This document shows, one piece after another, positions 1-10,286 of a stretch of 64,000 nt of DNA. Each line of letters begins with the position of its first letter. Position 1 is the first letter of the stretch. Below the pieces are notes generated by a model, which ran no database searches, was not told where the DNA came from, and worked only from the letters and a program-made list of their open reading frames with translations. The position numbers were made by a program, and so were the translations under genes. The stretch lies in the NCBI GenBank assembly GCA_965205965.1, contig CBDBHT010000007.1:806001-870000 (forward strand), in the 5' to 3' direction. Source of the DNA: Bin55 sp965205965. GTDB lineage: Bacteria; Pseudomonadota; Gammaproteobacteria; Pseudomonadales; Azotimanducaceae.

Positions 1-2654
1 TACGAACGGGTAAGCCGTTTCTCCCCGAGTATCCAAGGGAGAAAAATGAATCGCTCGAAGAAACGCTGACCCGTATTGCTTGGCAGGGATTTGATGATCT
101 GATCAGCAAATCAGCGGACGTCATGTTACGGTGCGACGAGTATCGAGCACGATTGGAATTTGAACTGCAGATTATCAATGGTGAGGATTTCGCCGGCTAT
201 TTTCTTATCGTGAGAGATATTGTCGCATGGGCAAAAAAAAATGGTATTCCGGTGGGACCGGGGCGAGGTTCAGGACCAGCCTCTCTTGTGTCTTATGTTC
301 TTGATATCACTGCAATAGATCCGGTTAAATATGATCTGCTCTTTGAACGTCTACTGAACCCCCAACGCGTGACAATGCCGGATTTCGACATTGATTTTTG
401 CATGAATAGACGTGGCGAGGTTATTCAATATGTAACGGGGAAATATGGTGCAGAGTCGGTCGGGCAAATCGTCACGTTTAATACTTTGGCATCTAAGGCG
501 GTTGTTCGAGACGTGTGTCGCGTACAGGGCAAACCTTATAAATTCGGTGATCGGATCGCGCGGTTAATTCAAGGAAACGAGTCTCTCAGTAAGGCTATTG
601 AACGAGATGATGAGCTTAGTAGCCTATTCAAGGACGACGATTTTGCTGAAATTCTAGAGATGGGTAAGGCTTTGGAAGGGACCGTCCGCAATGTGGGACG
701 TCATGCGGCAGGGATTGTGATCGCACCCGGCAAATTAGAAGATTATACTCCATACTACACGGAGACGCCAGATGGCGTTGCAATCACTCAATTTGACATG
801 GTGGATATCGGTTCTGCAGGTCTCGTCAAGATCGATTTACTCGGACTAAAAACGACAACGACTATCGCACGTGCATGCGAAATGGTCAACAAGAAGCAAG
901 AGTTACTTGGGGAATCGAAAATTGACATCGACAATATCCCCCTTGACGATAGAAAAACTTTTGATCTACTCCAGACGGCGGAGACTACTGGAATGTTTCA
1001 GTTGGAATCCTTAGGTATGCGCGATAAGATCAAACAACTTCAACCGGATTGTATCGAAGACATAGTTGCGCTGGTAGCCTTATACCGACCCGGACCCCTT
1101 GAATCGGGGACGGATAGGAAATACATCAATCGGAAACACGGACTGGAGAATATCGATTACGTACACCCCTCTCTAGGAGAGGTATTGAAAAAGACGTATG
1201 GGGTTATGCTTTATCAGGAAGACGTGATGAACGTGTCGCGGAATCTGTGTGGTTTCAGCTTAGGCGAAGCAGACCTTATGCGGCGTGCAATGGGCAAGAA
1301 AGATCCCGTGGAAATGGCTAAACAACGGTCAAGATTTATGAATGGTGCTAAAGAAAGAGGTGTCGCAGTAGATGTAGCTAACGAGCTATTTGATGACATT
1401 GAGAAATTTGCCGGATATGCCTTCAACAAGGCTCATGCATCTGGCTATGCACTCGTTGCGTACCAGACCGCGTGGTTGAAAGCAAATTATCCCAAGGAAT
1501 TCATGGCATCTCTATTGTCCAGTGAAATCGACACGGCTGGAACTAATATTAAATCTATTTCCCGGTATATTGCGGAAATCAAGAGATTGGGGATTGAACT
1601 TCGGTCGCCCAACATCAACTTTGGTTATACGCACTTTGTAGTCAGGGACGATGGAATCGAGTTCGGTCTTGCAGCAATCAAAGGTGTTGGAAAAGAGCAA
1701 GCGGGTTGCATTGTTTCGGCAAGAGGTAGTATCCCCTTCAGGTCATTTCAGGATTTTTGTAGTCGTATTGATAGGAAGCGGATAAATAAGCGAATTGTGC
1801 AATTTTTAGTTCTATCCGGCGCATTCGACGAATTCGCATCCGACCGTACGCCTCTTTGGGAGGCGAGGTCACAGTTTGTTTCTGAGATTGAGCACGCGAT
1901 GATGTGGGCGGACCAGAATGTAGACCATGATATTAAGGGTGTTGGGAATCTGTTTGACGGAAATGATCTTCATAATATTTCGTCTTCAAATTCTGAGATT
2001 CAGATGTCTCGTAAAGAGATGATGGGCAAGGAAGTAGACGCGTTAGGATTCTGGCTGCGCGGTCATCCGATAGATGAATATGGTGATGAGCTCCAGTTCA
2101 GGTGTATCTCAGATATTCGGTCATTAACACGGGGCAAGGAGCCAAGCTCAGTGGCTGGCGAAGTCTCTCAAGCTCGCACAATAACGACGCGTAATAATCA
2201 ACAGATGCTTGTTGCAAGTTTGAGCGACAATTCTAGGTCAATTGAATTCACTGTGTATGGTCGCGAATATGTAGATTTAAAAGAGAAAATACACGATGGT
2301 GCACTTATGGTTATTAGTGGCGTGATTCAGGCAAATCAAGTTAACGAAGGCTTAGTGCTCCGCGTTCGTACAGCTTTGACCATTGACGAATTTAGAAAAG
2401 CTGAGAAGGCACGTATCAAACTACAGGTCGTAATACAGGAATTAAATGATCAATTAATTTCAAGTCTGCAAGATCTACGCAAGCAATTTCCCCGTGTGGG
2501 TCAGCCGCCATTGATTTGCGTTACAAGTGGTAATGATCAAATTTATATAAATTTGAACGCAAAGTGGAGAATTCCGGTGACTGATGAGGTTATTGACGCA
2601 TTCTATAGCCAGTTTGGCGTAAATGCAGTCAGCGTTTATTACCCGAGTGCATAA
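1..2654 (+). CDS. dnaE: DNA polymerase III subunit alpha (5' truncated by window)
   Basis: Catalytic subunit of the replicative polymerase. The reading frame is open from base 3, before the first in-window ATG at 123, and reads as DnaE sequence, so the gene starts outside the window. About 883 residues are visible of a family length near 1160; the missing part is mostly the N-terminal PHP domain. The palm motif PDFDIDFC carries two catalytic aspartates and lies about 87 residues after the ATG at 123. GLVKIDLLGL likely holds the third. Further on are the helix-hairpin-helix region, an OB-fold stretch (VAGEVSQARTITTRNNQQML) and a C-terminal tail. tilS follows after 2 bases, so the two are probably co-transcribed. 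accA, usually found between dnaE and tilS in gammaproteobacteria, is absent here. Confidence 0.97.
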   Translation, partial: RTGKPFLPEYPREKNESLEETLTRIAWQGFDDLISKSADVMLRCDEYRARLEFELQIINGEDFAGYFLIVRDIVAWAKKNGIPVGPGRGSGPASLVSYVLDITAIDPVKYDLLFERLLNPQRVTMPDFDIDFCMNRRGEVIQYVTGKYGAESVGQIVTFNTLASKAVVRDVCRVQGKPYKFGDRIARLIQGNESLSKAIERDDELSSLFKDDDFAEILEMGKALEGTVRNVGRHAAGIVIAPGKLEDYTPYYTETPDGVAITQFDMVDIGSAGLVKIDLLGLKTTTTIARACEMVNKKQELLGESKIDIDNIPLDDRKTFDLLQTAETTGMFQLESLGMRDKIKQLQPDCIEDIVALVALYRPGPLESGTDRKYINRKHGLENIDYVHPSLGEVLKKTYGVMLYQEDVMNVSRNLCGFSLGEADLMRRAMGKKDPVEMAKQRSRFMNGAKERGVAVDVANELFDDIEKFAGYAFNKAHASGYALVAYQTAWLKANYPKEFMASLLSSEIDTAGTNIKSISRYIAEIKRLGIELRSPNINFGYTHFVVRDDGIEFGLAAIKGVGKEQAGCIVSARGSIPFRSFQDFCSRIDRKRINKRIVQFLVLSGAFDEFASDRTPLWEARSQFVSEIEHAMMWADQNVDHDIKGVGNLFDGNDLHNISSSNSEIQMSRKEMMGKEVDALGFWLRGHPIDEYGDELQFRCISDIRSLTRGKEPSSVAGEVSQARTITTRNNQQMLVASLSDNSRSIEFTVYGREYVDLKEKIHDGALMVISGVIQANQVNEGLVLRVRTALTIDEFRKAEKARIKLQVVIQELNDQLISSLQDLRKQFPRVGQPPLICVTSGNDQIYINLNAKWRIPVTDEVIDAFYSQFGVNAVSVYYPSA

Positions 2655-2656
2655 GT

Positions 2657-3883
2657 ATGAGTGCCGGCCTTGCTGCCTTGATCGAAGTACTTGAGAAGAA
2701 GGAAATAGGCTTTCGGTCGCGCTTGTGGATAGCCTATAGCGGGGGGCTTGATTCGACGGTGTTGCTTCGTGCGGCTATTGAGGCCTATGATAAAAAACGG
2801 ATTTCTGCGGTACATGTGGACCACGGATGGAGCCCAGACTCGGGGCTTTGGAGCAGAGAGTGCGCGCGCATGGTGAACGAGTTAGGGGTTGGTTGTAAAG
2901 TTATTAAACTAGATCCGATTAAGGGTAATCTTGAAAGCGAATCGCGTAAAGCGCGCTATCAGGCATTTCAGAAGATACTTAGAGCTGATGATGTGATAGC
3001 TACCGCGCATCATAAAGACGACGTTGTAGAGAGCCGGCTTTGGCAAATACTGACAGGGCGGGCACCGATTGGTATTTATCGGGAACTGCCATTAGGACCA
3101 GGAACGCTGTGGCGGCCACTTCTTAGTTTCTCGCGTCAGAATCTCCGTTCGATAGCTGAGCATTTTAATTGGTCATGGATTGAGGACGATAGTAACCGTA
3201 ATACAAATTTCGATCGCAATTGGATTCGACACGTATTGCTACCTATCATTGAAGAGCGTTTTCCTCGTGCTCGATCAAATGTTCTGAATCTTAGATGGCC
3301 AGAACTGTCGACAGCTGATCCTGTGCCGCTTGAATTGGACCAAAACAAACTTCCGCTCGAATCACATGCTATCCGCTCGTGGTTATGGGCATACAAAATT
3401 GTACCTAGAGAAAAAGTTGTGCGGGAAGTTCAACTACAGAGTAGTGCACTTAGTGACCGAATGCCGTCGATTCGTGTTTCAGACACGCATACTGTAAGAC
3501 GCTATAGAGATCATCTTTTTGTGGTATCGGACGTACCTGAATTAACAACTGCAGCCATTGCTTATGGAAAGAATTGGCGTGACCCGAACGGTTCGTTAAC
3601 GTGGCATTCCAAAACTAACGGTTTGCGAAATGCTGGAAAACTTACATTACGTAAGCGGGAAGGAGGCGAACGAATTGTTATTGGCCATATTCGGCGTGAT
3701 GTTGGTTCATTATTTCGGGAAAATGGTATTCCTCCATGGGTCAGGGACCGCTGGCCTTTGCTTTATGCGGAGGATTCATTGATATCGATACCTGGACTTG
3801 TGGTATCGGACGGGTTTGTATCTCCAGATAGCTTGGCACCAAAATGGTCTCCGTCGGTTGAGTTGGGAGGTATATTTTGGTAA
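2657..3883 (+). CDS. tilS: tRNA(Ile)-lysidine synthase
   Basis: Modifies the wobble C34 of tRNA-Ile(CAU) to lysidine using ATP and lysine, so that AUA is read as Ile. The PP-loop ATP-binding motif SGGLDST is at residues 28-34. The HHKDD segment (TAHHKDDVVESRLWQ) and WIEDDSNRNTNFDRNWIRH match the TilS core. The C-terminal domain (KLTLRKREGGERI ... LFRENGIPPWVRDRWPLLY) is the TilS-C tRNA-acceptor domain. At 408 aa it is slightly shorter than E. coli TilS. The ATG is 2 bases after the dnaE stop, which implies translational coupling. Confidence 0.95.
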   Translation: MSAGLAALIEVLEKKEIGFRSRLWIAYSGGLDSTVLLRAAIEAYDKKRISAVHVDHGWSPDSGLWSRECARMVNELGVGCKVIKLDPIKGNLESESRKARYQAFQKILRADDVIATAHHKDDVVESRLWQILTGRAPIGIYRELPLGPGTLWRPLLSFSRQNLRSIAEHFNWSWIEDDSNRNTNFDRNWIRHVLLPIIEERFPRARSNVLNLRWPELSTADPVPLELDQNKLPLESHAIRSWLWAYKIVPREKVVREVQLQSSALSDRMPSIRVSDTHTVRRYRDHLFVVSDVPELTTAAIAYGKNWRDPNGSLTWHSKTNGLRNAGKLTLRKREGGERIVIGHIRRDVGSLFRENGIPPWVRDRWPLLYAEDSLISIPGLVVSDGFVSPDSLAPKWSPSVELGGIFW

Positions 3884-3942
3884 GGTATAGTCCCATTCAG
3901 AAACGATGGTTCTCTCATCTGCGATAACTGGATGGATACCTA

Positions 3943-5607
3943 GTGGCTAGATACATTTTTGTTACCGGGGGTGTTGTCTCGTCGGTAGGTAAAGGAGTCG
4001 CTACGGGATCTCTCGCGGCAATACTCGAAGCCCGGGGGTTGAAGGTGAACATCATCAAGATGGACCCTTATATAAACGTAGACCCGGGCACGATGAATCC
4101 CAAGCAGCATGGCGAGGTGTACGTAACTGCCGATGGGGCCGAAACCGATTTAGACCTAGGTCACTATGAACGGTTTATTCGCGGCAAGATGACCCGGAAG
4201 AACAATTTCACAACGGGTAGTATTTATGAGGCAGTCATTAGGAAGGAGCGCAGAGGTGAATTCTTAGGCAATACGGTACAGGTCATCCCCCACATCACTG
4301 ATGAAATCAAGACGCGTATTAGAGCGGTTGCAGATGGATATGACGTGGTGATTGGCGAAGTTGGTGGAACGGTGGGTGACATTGAATCACAACCATTTCT
4401 GGAAGCCATTCGCCAATTTCGGCTTGAAGAAAAACCGTCCGACACGATCTGTATCCATTTAACCTTGATTCCATACGTCTCCTCATCAGGCGAAACCAAA
4501 ACAAAACCAACACAGCACTCGGTAAAGGAATTACGATCAATCGGTTTGCATCCTGATATTTTGATTTGTCGTTGCGAAGATCGACCGCTACCACGAGAAG
4601 CACGGCAGAAAATTGCCCTTTTCACTAATGTGGTAGAGCGGGCTGTTATTTCACTTCAGAACGCATCGTCAATATACAAAATTCCGATTATTCTCAACGA
4701 AGAAGGCCTCGATGAAATTGTGGTCGAGAAGCTGAAATTGAAATGCCACGCGGCCAATTTAGAAGATTGGAAGAGTGTAGTAAATGCCGCGTTAAATATG
4801 AAACACAAAACGAAAATTGCAATTGTTGGGAAGTACTTTGATCTTTTAGATTCTTATAAGTCGTTACTTGAAGCGATTACTCATGCTGGTATCCATACGA
4901 ATACAGAAGTTGATATCGAATATATAGATGCGGAACAAATTGAATCGAAAGGAACCGGGGCGTTGGAGAGCGTAAATGCGGTATTGGTACCGGGGGGGTT
5001 TGGAGAGAGGGGTTTCGAGGGGAAAATCAAATCGGCTGGATTTGCGCGTACGCAAAACGTTCCATATTTGGGTATTTGCTACGGACTGCACGCCGCCGTA
5101 ATTGAATTTGCGCGGAACGTTATTGGGTACCAAGGTGCACATTCAACGGAAATCAACAAACGCACGGATCATCCCGTCATTGGTCTCGTCACCGAATGGC
5201 ATGGTCTATCGGGAAATGTTGAGAAACGTGATGAGTATGAAGACTATGGGGGGACTATGCGCTTAGGCGAACAGGAATGCAATTTGATGAAGGGTAGTTT
5301 GTCCCGATTGATGTACAACAAACCTGTAATTTTTGAGCGTCATAGACATCGGTACGAGGTCAACAATCAGTATGTAGCAGAATTGGAGGCTGCAGGGATG
5401 ATGGTTTCCGGACGCAGTAAGGCCTCTAATTTGGTTGAGATGATTGAAATTCCATCAGTATCTTGGTTTATCGCTTGCCAGTTTCATCCGGAGTTTAATA
5501 GTTCGCCTCGTCACGGCCACCCTCTATTCAAAGGCTTTATAGAAGCTGCTAATCGTCATGCGGAACAACGAAAAAATACAACCGTGCAGCAAGCATTGGT
5601 TGGTTGA
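3943..5607 (+). CDS. pyrG: CTP synthase
   Basis: Glutamine-dependent conversion of UTP to CTP. The start is GTG, giving MARYIFVTGGVVSSVGKG, the invariant N-terminus of the family, which fixes the start. The synthetase domain fills the first ~270 residues, with KMDPYINVDPGTMNP and HGEVYVTADGAETDLDLGHYERF. A class I glutamine amidotransferase domain follows, with nucleophile motif GICYG and the C-terminal H-x-E in ACQFHPEF. The 554-aa length is typical. It lies 59 bases after tilS and 3 bases before kdsA; the tilS-pyrG-kdsA-eno order is conserved in gammaproteobacteria. Confidence 0.97.
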   Translation: MARYIFVTGGVVSSVGKGVATGSLAAILEARGLKVNIIKMDPYINVDPGTMNPKQHGEVYVTADGAETDLDLGHYERFIRGKMTRKNNFTTGSIYEAVIRKERRGEFLGNTVQVIPHITDEIKTRIRAVADGYDVVIGEVGGTVGDIESQPFLEAIRQFRLEEKPSDTICIHLTLIPYVSSSGETKTKPTQHSVKELRSIGLHPDILICRCEDRPLPREARQKIALFTNVVERAVISLQNASSIYKIPIILNEEGLDEIVVEKLKLKCHAANLEDWKSVVNAALNMKHKTKIAIVGKYFDLLDSYKSLLEAITHAGIHTNTEVDIEYIDAEQIESKGTGALESVNAVLVPGGFGERGFEGKIKSAGFARTQNVPYLGICYGLHAAVIEFARNVIGYQGAHSTEINKRTDHPVIGLVTEWHGLSGNVEKRDEYEDYGGTMRLGEQECNLMKGSLSRLMYNKPVIFERHRHRYEVNNQYVAELEAAGMMVSGRSKASNLVEMIEIPSVSWFIACQFHPEFNSSPRHGHPLFKGFIEAANRHAEQRKNTTVQQALVG

Positions 5608-5610
5608 AGC

Positions 5611-6456
5611 ATGGATTTGTGTTCCTTTGAAGTTGGCAACCGCAAGCCGATTTTTCTGATAGCTGGCCCTTGTGTCATTGAAGGCGAGAATCTTGCATTA
5701 GAAACGGCTGCTACACTCAAGGACGTTACGAAGAGTCTGGGAATTCCTTTCATTTTCAAGAGTTCTTTCGATAAAGCTAATCGATCATCGATTGATGGCT
5801 ATCGCGGTCTTGGTATTGACGCAGGGCTAGAGATATTGAGAAGGGTGGAAGATGAAGTGGGCGTCCCTGTACTCACCGATGTTCACGAATTCACTCCGTT
5901 GGATGAAGTGGCATCTGTCGTATCGGTACTCCAAACCCCTGCGTTCCTCTGTCGGCAAACTGATTTCATTCGAAGTGTTTGTGCTCAGAACCTGCCCGTA
6001 AACATTAAAAAGGGACAGTTTCTTGCTCCGTGGGATATGCAATACGTAGTTGCCAAGGCCAAGTCAACGGGGAACGATCAAATAATGGTCTGTGAACGTG
6101 GGACTTCGTTTGGATACAACAACTTGGTTTCCGATATGCGGTGCTTACCCATTTTGCGTGAGACTAAATGTCCGGTAGTTTTTGACGCTACACACTCCGT
6201 ACAGCTGCCTGGTGGGCAGGGCAGCGCATCTAGTGGTCAACGGGAAATGGTGCCGGTGCTGGCACGCGCTGCCGTAGCGGTTGGCATTGCTGGTTTATTT
6301 ATAGAAACACACCCGTGTCCTGCGGAAGCAAAATCTGATGGCCCGAATTCATGGCCACTGGACCTCGTGCGTCCTCTGCTTGAAGAGTTGATATTAATTG
6401 ACGAAGTTGTTAAAGCACGCGACTACCTAGAACACTTGGAACCAGTCGCTTCATGA
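5611..6456 (+). CDS. kdsA: 3-deoxy-D-manno-octulosonate 8-phosphate synthase
   Basis: Condenses phosphoenolpyruvate with arabinose 5-phosphate to KDO-8-phosphate, the first committed step to the KDO of lipid A-core, so the cell makes lipopolysaccharide. The DAHP synthase-type barrel carries LIAGPCVIEGENLALE, FKSSFDKANRSS, LQTPAFLCRQTDF, NIKKGQFLAPWDM and VFDATHSVQLPGG. The 281-aa length is normal. It starts 3 bases after pyrG, and its TGA overlaps the eno ATG by 4 bases (ATGA), a coupled junction. Confidence 0.96.
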   Translation: MDLCSFEVGNRKPIFLIAGPCVIEGENLALETAATLKDVTKSLGIPFIFKSSFDKANRSSIDGYRGLGIDAGLEILRRVEDEVGVPVLTDVHEFTPLDEVASVVSVLQTPAFLCRQTDFIRSVCAQNLPVNIKKGQFLAPWDMQYVVAKAKSTGNDQIMVCERGTSFGYNNLVSDMRCLPILRETKCPVVFDATHSVQLPGGQGSASSGQREMVPVLARAAVAVGIAGLFIETHPCPAEAKSDGPNSWPLDLVRPLLEELILIDEVVKARDYLEHLEPVAS

Positions 6457-7742
6457 ATTTTATTCGTCACGTTGACGCACTTGAAGTACTGGATTCGCGT
6501 GGGGACCCTACAGTTTCCGTTACTGTGACTCTGGATGATGGATCTACGGGAAGTGCTATGGTTCCGTCTGGAGCGTCCATAGGAACTGGTGAAGCATTTG
6601 AGCTCCGAGATAGTGATCCTAACAGGTTTAACGGGAAGGGCGTCTTAGAAGCGGTTGGTCATATTCGGTCAGAGATTAAGAGTGCTGTATGTGGAATGAG
6701 TGCCGACGGGCAAAGAGAAATAGACGATCTGTTGTGCGACCTCGATGGTACAGAGAACAAATCAAGACTTGGTGCCAATGCTATTCTTGGTACGTCTCTT
6801 GCCGTGGCAAAGGCCGCTGCCGCGTCCAAAAGGTCAGCTCTGTACCAACATTTGAGAGAACTTTATGGGCCAAGCGATATTCGTATGCCTGTGCCAATGA
6901 TGAACATTCTTAACGGTGGAGCTCACGCCAACAACAACATTGATATCCAAGAATTTATGGTGGTTCCAATATCGATGAGTTCGTTCAAAGAAGCTCTTAG
7001 GTGTGGAGCTGAAGTATTCCAAGCACTTAAAAGAATACTAGATAGTCGTGGATTTTCTACGGCTGTGGGTGACGAAGGAGGATTTGTACCGAACTTTGAC
7101 TCCGATAAAGAAGCATTGGAATCTCTTCTACAAGCGACGGAGCAAGCCGGATATCGTCCAGGTCATGACGTCCTATTTGCTTTGGATTGTGCTGCTTCAG
7201 CGTTTTATAGGGAAAATATGTATTGGATCAAAGGCGCGACAGATGGTTACTCCGGTGAAGAATTTTGTGAATATCTCGAGCAGTGGGTCACGAAGTATCC
7301 GATCATCTCCATAGAAGACGGATTGCACGAGGATGACTGGCAGAACTGGTATTTACTTACCGAGCGACTCGGGTCTGAAATTCAATTAGTAGGTGACGAC
7401 CTATTCGTGACCAATCGCGAGCGACTTGAGAAGGGAATTAAGCAGCGCATTGCAAATGCATTGCTAGTGAAACTCAATCAAATTGGAACGCTTACTGAAA
7501 CGATGGACGTCATCCGGTTCGCACAAGAACATGGATATGCTACTGTTGTATCTCATCGCTCGGGCGAGACGGAAGATACGACCATCGCAGACCTTGCGGT
7601 TGCTACTGGGGCAGGACAAATCAAAAGTGGGTCGGTATGTCGTTCTGATAGAACGTCGAAATATAATCGTCTTATACAAATTGAAGATGAAATGGATTTA
7701 GTTCAGTATTTTGGCCGGGATGAATTCTCGAACTTCATATAG
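6453..7742 (+). CDS. eno: Enolase
   Basis: Interconverts 2-phosphoglycerate and phosphoenolpyruvate. It carries the family motifs GASIGTGEAFELRD, MPVPMMNILNGGAHANNNIDIQEFM, the metal-binding SIEDGLHEDDW and LVGDDLFVTN, and the signature LLVKLNQIGTLTE. The C-terminal SHRSGETEDTTIADLAVATGAGQIKSGS is also present. At 429 aa it is full length. Small departures from usual residues (SGSVCRSDRTSKYNRL where many have TGSLSRSDR) look like ordinary divergence. It overlaps kdsA by 4 bases and sits directly upstream of ftsB, the common gammaproteobacterial order. Confidence 0.97.
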   Translation: MNFIRHVDALEVLDSRGDPTVSVTVTLDDGSTGSAMVPSGASIGTGEAFELRDSDPNRFNGKGVLEAVGHIRSEIKSAVCGMSADGQREIDDLLCDLDGTENKSRLGANAILGTSLAVAKAAAASKRSALYQHLRELYGPSDIRMPVPMMNILNGGAHANNNIDIQEFMVVPISMSSFKEALRCGAEVFQALKRILDSRGFSTAVGDEGGFVPNFDSDKEALESLLQATEQAGYRPGHDVLFALDCAASAFYRENMYWIKGATDGYSGEEFCEYLEQWVTKYPIISIEDGLHEDDWQNWYLLTERLGSEIQLVGDDLFVTNRERLEKGIKQRIANALLVKLNQIGTLTETMDVIRFAQEHGYATVVSHRSGETEDTTIADLAVATGAGQIKSGSVCRSDRTSKYNRLIQIEDEMDLVQYFGRDEFSNFI

Positions 7743-7744
7743 GT

Positions 7745-8038
7745 GTGCTGATGTTACGTACGTTAGTTATATTCATAGTATTAGTATTGCTGGGTATGCA
7801 ATATCAGTACTGGTTCGGTGATAGTGGCTACTTTGCGACTCTTCGGCTTGCCAGCGAAGTGAAAGCTTATGGTGAGTACAACAGAAAGTTAATCAAGCGA
7901 AACGCTTCGCTTCGGAAGCAGATCGTGGCAGTATCGGAAGAACTTGGACCGATAGAGGCAATTGCCCGAACCGAATTGGGTATGGTTAGAAAGGGTGAGA
8001 TGTTTTATCTTATTGTCGACTCCATATTGGATGAGTGA
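7745..8038 (+). CDS. ftsB: Cell division protein FtsB
   Basis: Small bitopic divisome protein acting with FtsL and FtsQ. Residues 4-21 (LRTLVIFIVLVLLGMQYQ) form the single membrane segment. The periplasmic heptad-rich stretch (NRKLIKRNASLRKQIVAVSEELGPIEAIARTELGMVRKGEMFYLIV) is the septum-initiator coiled coil with the typical ARTELGM...GE motif. The first start is GTG at 7745; ATG at 7751 would shorten it by two residues. It lies 2 bases after eno. The usual downstream partners ispD and ispF do not follow; an IS-rich region begins instead. Confidence 0.93.
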   Translation: MLMLRTLVIFIVLVLLGMQYQYWFGDSGYFATLRLASEVKAYGEYNRKLIKRNASLRKQIVAVSEELGPIEAIARTELGMVRKGEMFYLIVDSILDE

Positions 8039-8385
8039 TCAGGTATGCATTAGCAACGAACCAAGAATATTTAGGGCACGTTTACACTAAGTTTCTGATC
8101 ATTTCTCCCGCCAACCAAGGGCAGTAGATGAACCCGGCGAATATGAGATCGGAGTTTGTCGTAACGTGGTCCCCACGCGACGATGCCACTTGAGCCTATC
8201 GAACAAGCGTTCAGGGAATACGCGAACCTGATGCAGTTCATAGAAAGTATCGAACATGCATCGCTTCCGCGAGATGCGAAGGTTCAGATTATCGATTGAT
8301 GCGACCGCAGAATCGACCAGGTAAGCCTGAAAATGCTAGCAGTCATTTCAACATGAATTGAAGAGATAGAAATGATCTATCCCAT
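8039..8385. other. No recognisable gene downstream of ftsB
   Basis: About 350 bases without a convincing open frame on either strand and no tRNA or strong terminator hairpin visible. By synteny, ispD/ispF would be expected here. I could not read any remnant of them, so this is likely decayed or rearranged sequence. Confidence 0.5.
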
Positions 8386-8619
8386 TCAATCGTCATTTGG
8401 CGCAAGGTCTGAAATGATGCGGTTCGCCAATTGCGTAAGTCCCTTCTCATCATAATTGAACAGCAACGGTTCATCAGGATTGCCCTCTAACCGTACCAGC
8501 AGACCGGTGCCTTGAGGTTCATTGATTAGATTGATCTTGGACACAATTTTTCTATTTCCCCATACCCCATCGATGTAGTTCGTATCAACGAGCTCACTCA
8601 ACATAGTAAATTCTTTCAT
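8386..8619 (-). CDS. Small hypothetical protein
   Basis: A 77-residue frame starting MKEFTMLSELVDTNYIDGVWGN and ending IISDLAPNDD. It is acidic, has no membrane segment, and its composition looks like a soluble folded protein (GTGLLVRLEGNPDEPLLFNYDEKGL). I do not recognise the family. The sequence before the ATG has only a weak purine stretch, and the far upstream is AT-rich. It is isolated between decayed sequence and an IS1380-like element, so it may be real but orphaned. Confidence 0.45.
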   Translation of the reverse strand: MKEFTMLSELVDTNYIDGVWGNRKIVSKINLINEPQGTGLLVRLEGNPDEPLLFNYDEKGLTQLANRIISDLAPNDD

Positions 8620-8927
8620 TCTATTCGCTTCGATATAATTTCTATGATAATCCCATTATGATTTCTTACTACTATAAAATTAAGCATTCTACTAGGCGAT
8701 CAGATCTCGGTACTTTAATCGCTTATCAATGATGCAGGCAATGTCAAATTATAAGTATAAATTACTTATTATATAGGATAATTTATTAAAGCATAAATAA
8801 TATACAGGTGTCCATCTGTATTCGCAACTTGACGGCCCGCTCTTTCCCATCGTGTGTATGAACGAGCAGTCGTATCAGCCTCCTGTCCGAAACCCGGAAG
8901 TTGAGGCTGATGGCTCCGGGCCAACTC
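8620..8927. other. AT-rich spacer without a gene
   Basis: Very AT-rich around 8640-8800, then rising in GC towards the IS1380-like end. It may contain the promoter of the small minus-strand gene ending at 8386. No other feature seen. Confidence 0.4.
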
Positions 8928-9153
8928 TCTAGCCCGGATTTCTCATAACCAAGTCGAAAATGATGTTTTTCACGGGATGCGTGGGGTACGGGACGGGGCA
9001 TGGAATGTCGCGTCGCGAGTTTGAAAAGGCTTCGGAGGGCGGGGATGCGTGTGTTTTCCCCGCCTTTTTGCGGGCGGGACGGCGAATCGCTGAGCATCCG
9101 GGCGCGGGGAGGTCGGCGCGCTCCGCCGCCAGCGTCATGCACCCGGTTGCACC

Positions 9154-10286
9154 CAATGGCATTCGTTTAGTGATCATTGTCATTCGTTTAAGGAAGTGCC
9201 CTTCACCCCTGTATGGGATGCCAGTCCTATGTTGAGTTAATCAGCAGTTTTTGCTTGCAGTCTTCTCCCTCGCTGCCACATCTTCACGGGTTTTCGGGAT
9301 CGTCGTTCGAAGGATCTGCCGGGCCGGAGTCGTTGTCGGCATCGGATGATGTCGCGAACCACCTGGGTGACCGTTTCCTGTAGCGCGGATGCCTGCTTCA
9401 GCAACAGGGCTCTCGATGTCGGCCGCCACCATCGCCAGTCCGTGCTTGAAATGGGTCTGCCTGCGCGGCTTGCCATGTTCGTGCGGGCTTTCGTTCCATC
9501 GATGGTCGCCGTGACCGGAGAACCGCCGGGTCATGGCGTTCAGGGGGAAGCCGGCATAGAGTTTCTGTTTCACTCCCCGCTCGCTTGGTCCATGGAAGTC
9601 TTCCACCTCCATCCGTTGTTTGGACACCTTGTACCATTCTTCCACGCCCCATCTTGCGCGATACCGCTCCGCCAGTTGCGGGATGGTGTATTGCTTCGAA
9701 TCCAGCAGGGTGGTTCCGAGGATGAAGACCGTTTTGCCGACGAGGTATTTCACCAGCCGACGGCAGTGTGCACCACAGGTGGCGAGTGTGCCTTTGCGGG
9801 GGGCGATCTCCATCACCACATCCTCTCGATCGCCGGGGATGAAATGGTCGATGTCGGCACCGGTTTTCCGCTTTATCCCGAACACCGCATGCAGTCCCCG
9901 GATCACGTGCACGTGCAGCATCCGTAGACAGGATCCAGGGCTTTCCCCGCCCTTCGGCGTCCGCCAGCCAAGATGACTGCAGATGGCCGAAGCCAGTTCA
10001 TCGCGACTCAAGGACGGAAACAGCTCCACCGTCCTCTGAATGTCCGCAATCCGACGGCGGGTCAGCCGCCTGCCACAAAATGTGATCGACTTCAGATCCA
10101 CGATTCTCGAACCCATCCACTTTCCGTCCGAAACAATTCCATACAGCATAGTTTGCCAAAAAAAATGTCGCAACGCAACCCCTTTTTTTGAACACTCCAA
10201 AAAACAGAAACAAGTCCCAGTCAATCAATGGGTTATAGAAAACCCTCAAAGGCGCAGATCGACTTTTCTCAAACCGAATGCCATTG
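9154..10286 (-). mobile_element. Element B copy I, internally deleted, with 10-bp target duplication
   Basis: The ends are CAATGGCATTCG on the left and its reverse complement on the right. The flanks carry a perfect direct repeat CGGTTGCACC (9144-9153 and 10287-10296). The element is 1.13 kb instead of 2.55 kb. The middle, including the whole DUF4338 domain, is missing. It sits in the non-coding tail of element D copy 1. Confidence 0.88.
9241..10116 (-). pseudogene. Deleted and diverged IS4-type transposase
   Basis: Compared with the 743-aa transposase at 46984-49215, the first ~70 residues (LKSITFCGRRLTRRRIADIQRTV ... GSCLRML) join directly to the region after D2 (HVHVIRGLHAVFGIKRKTG). DUF4338 and both first catalytic aspartates are gone. 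The YREK box survives (YRARWGVEEWYKVSK), followed by a degraded C-terminus. The frame is open but cannot encode an active enzyme. The junction falls on a shared Met-Leu codon pair, suggesting a short-homology deletion. Confidence 0.8.
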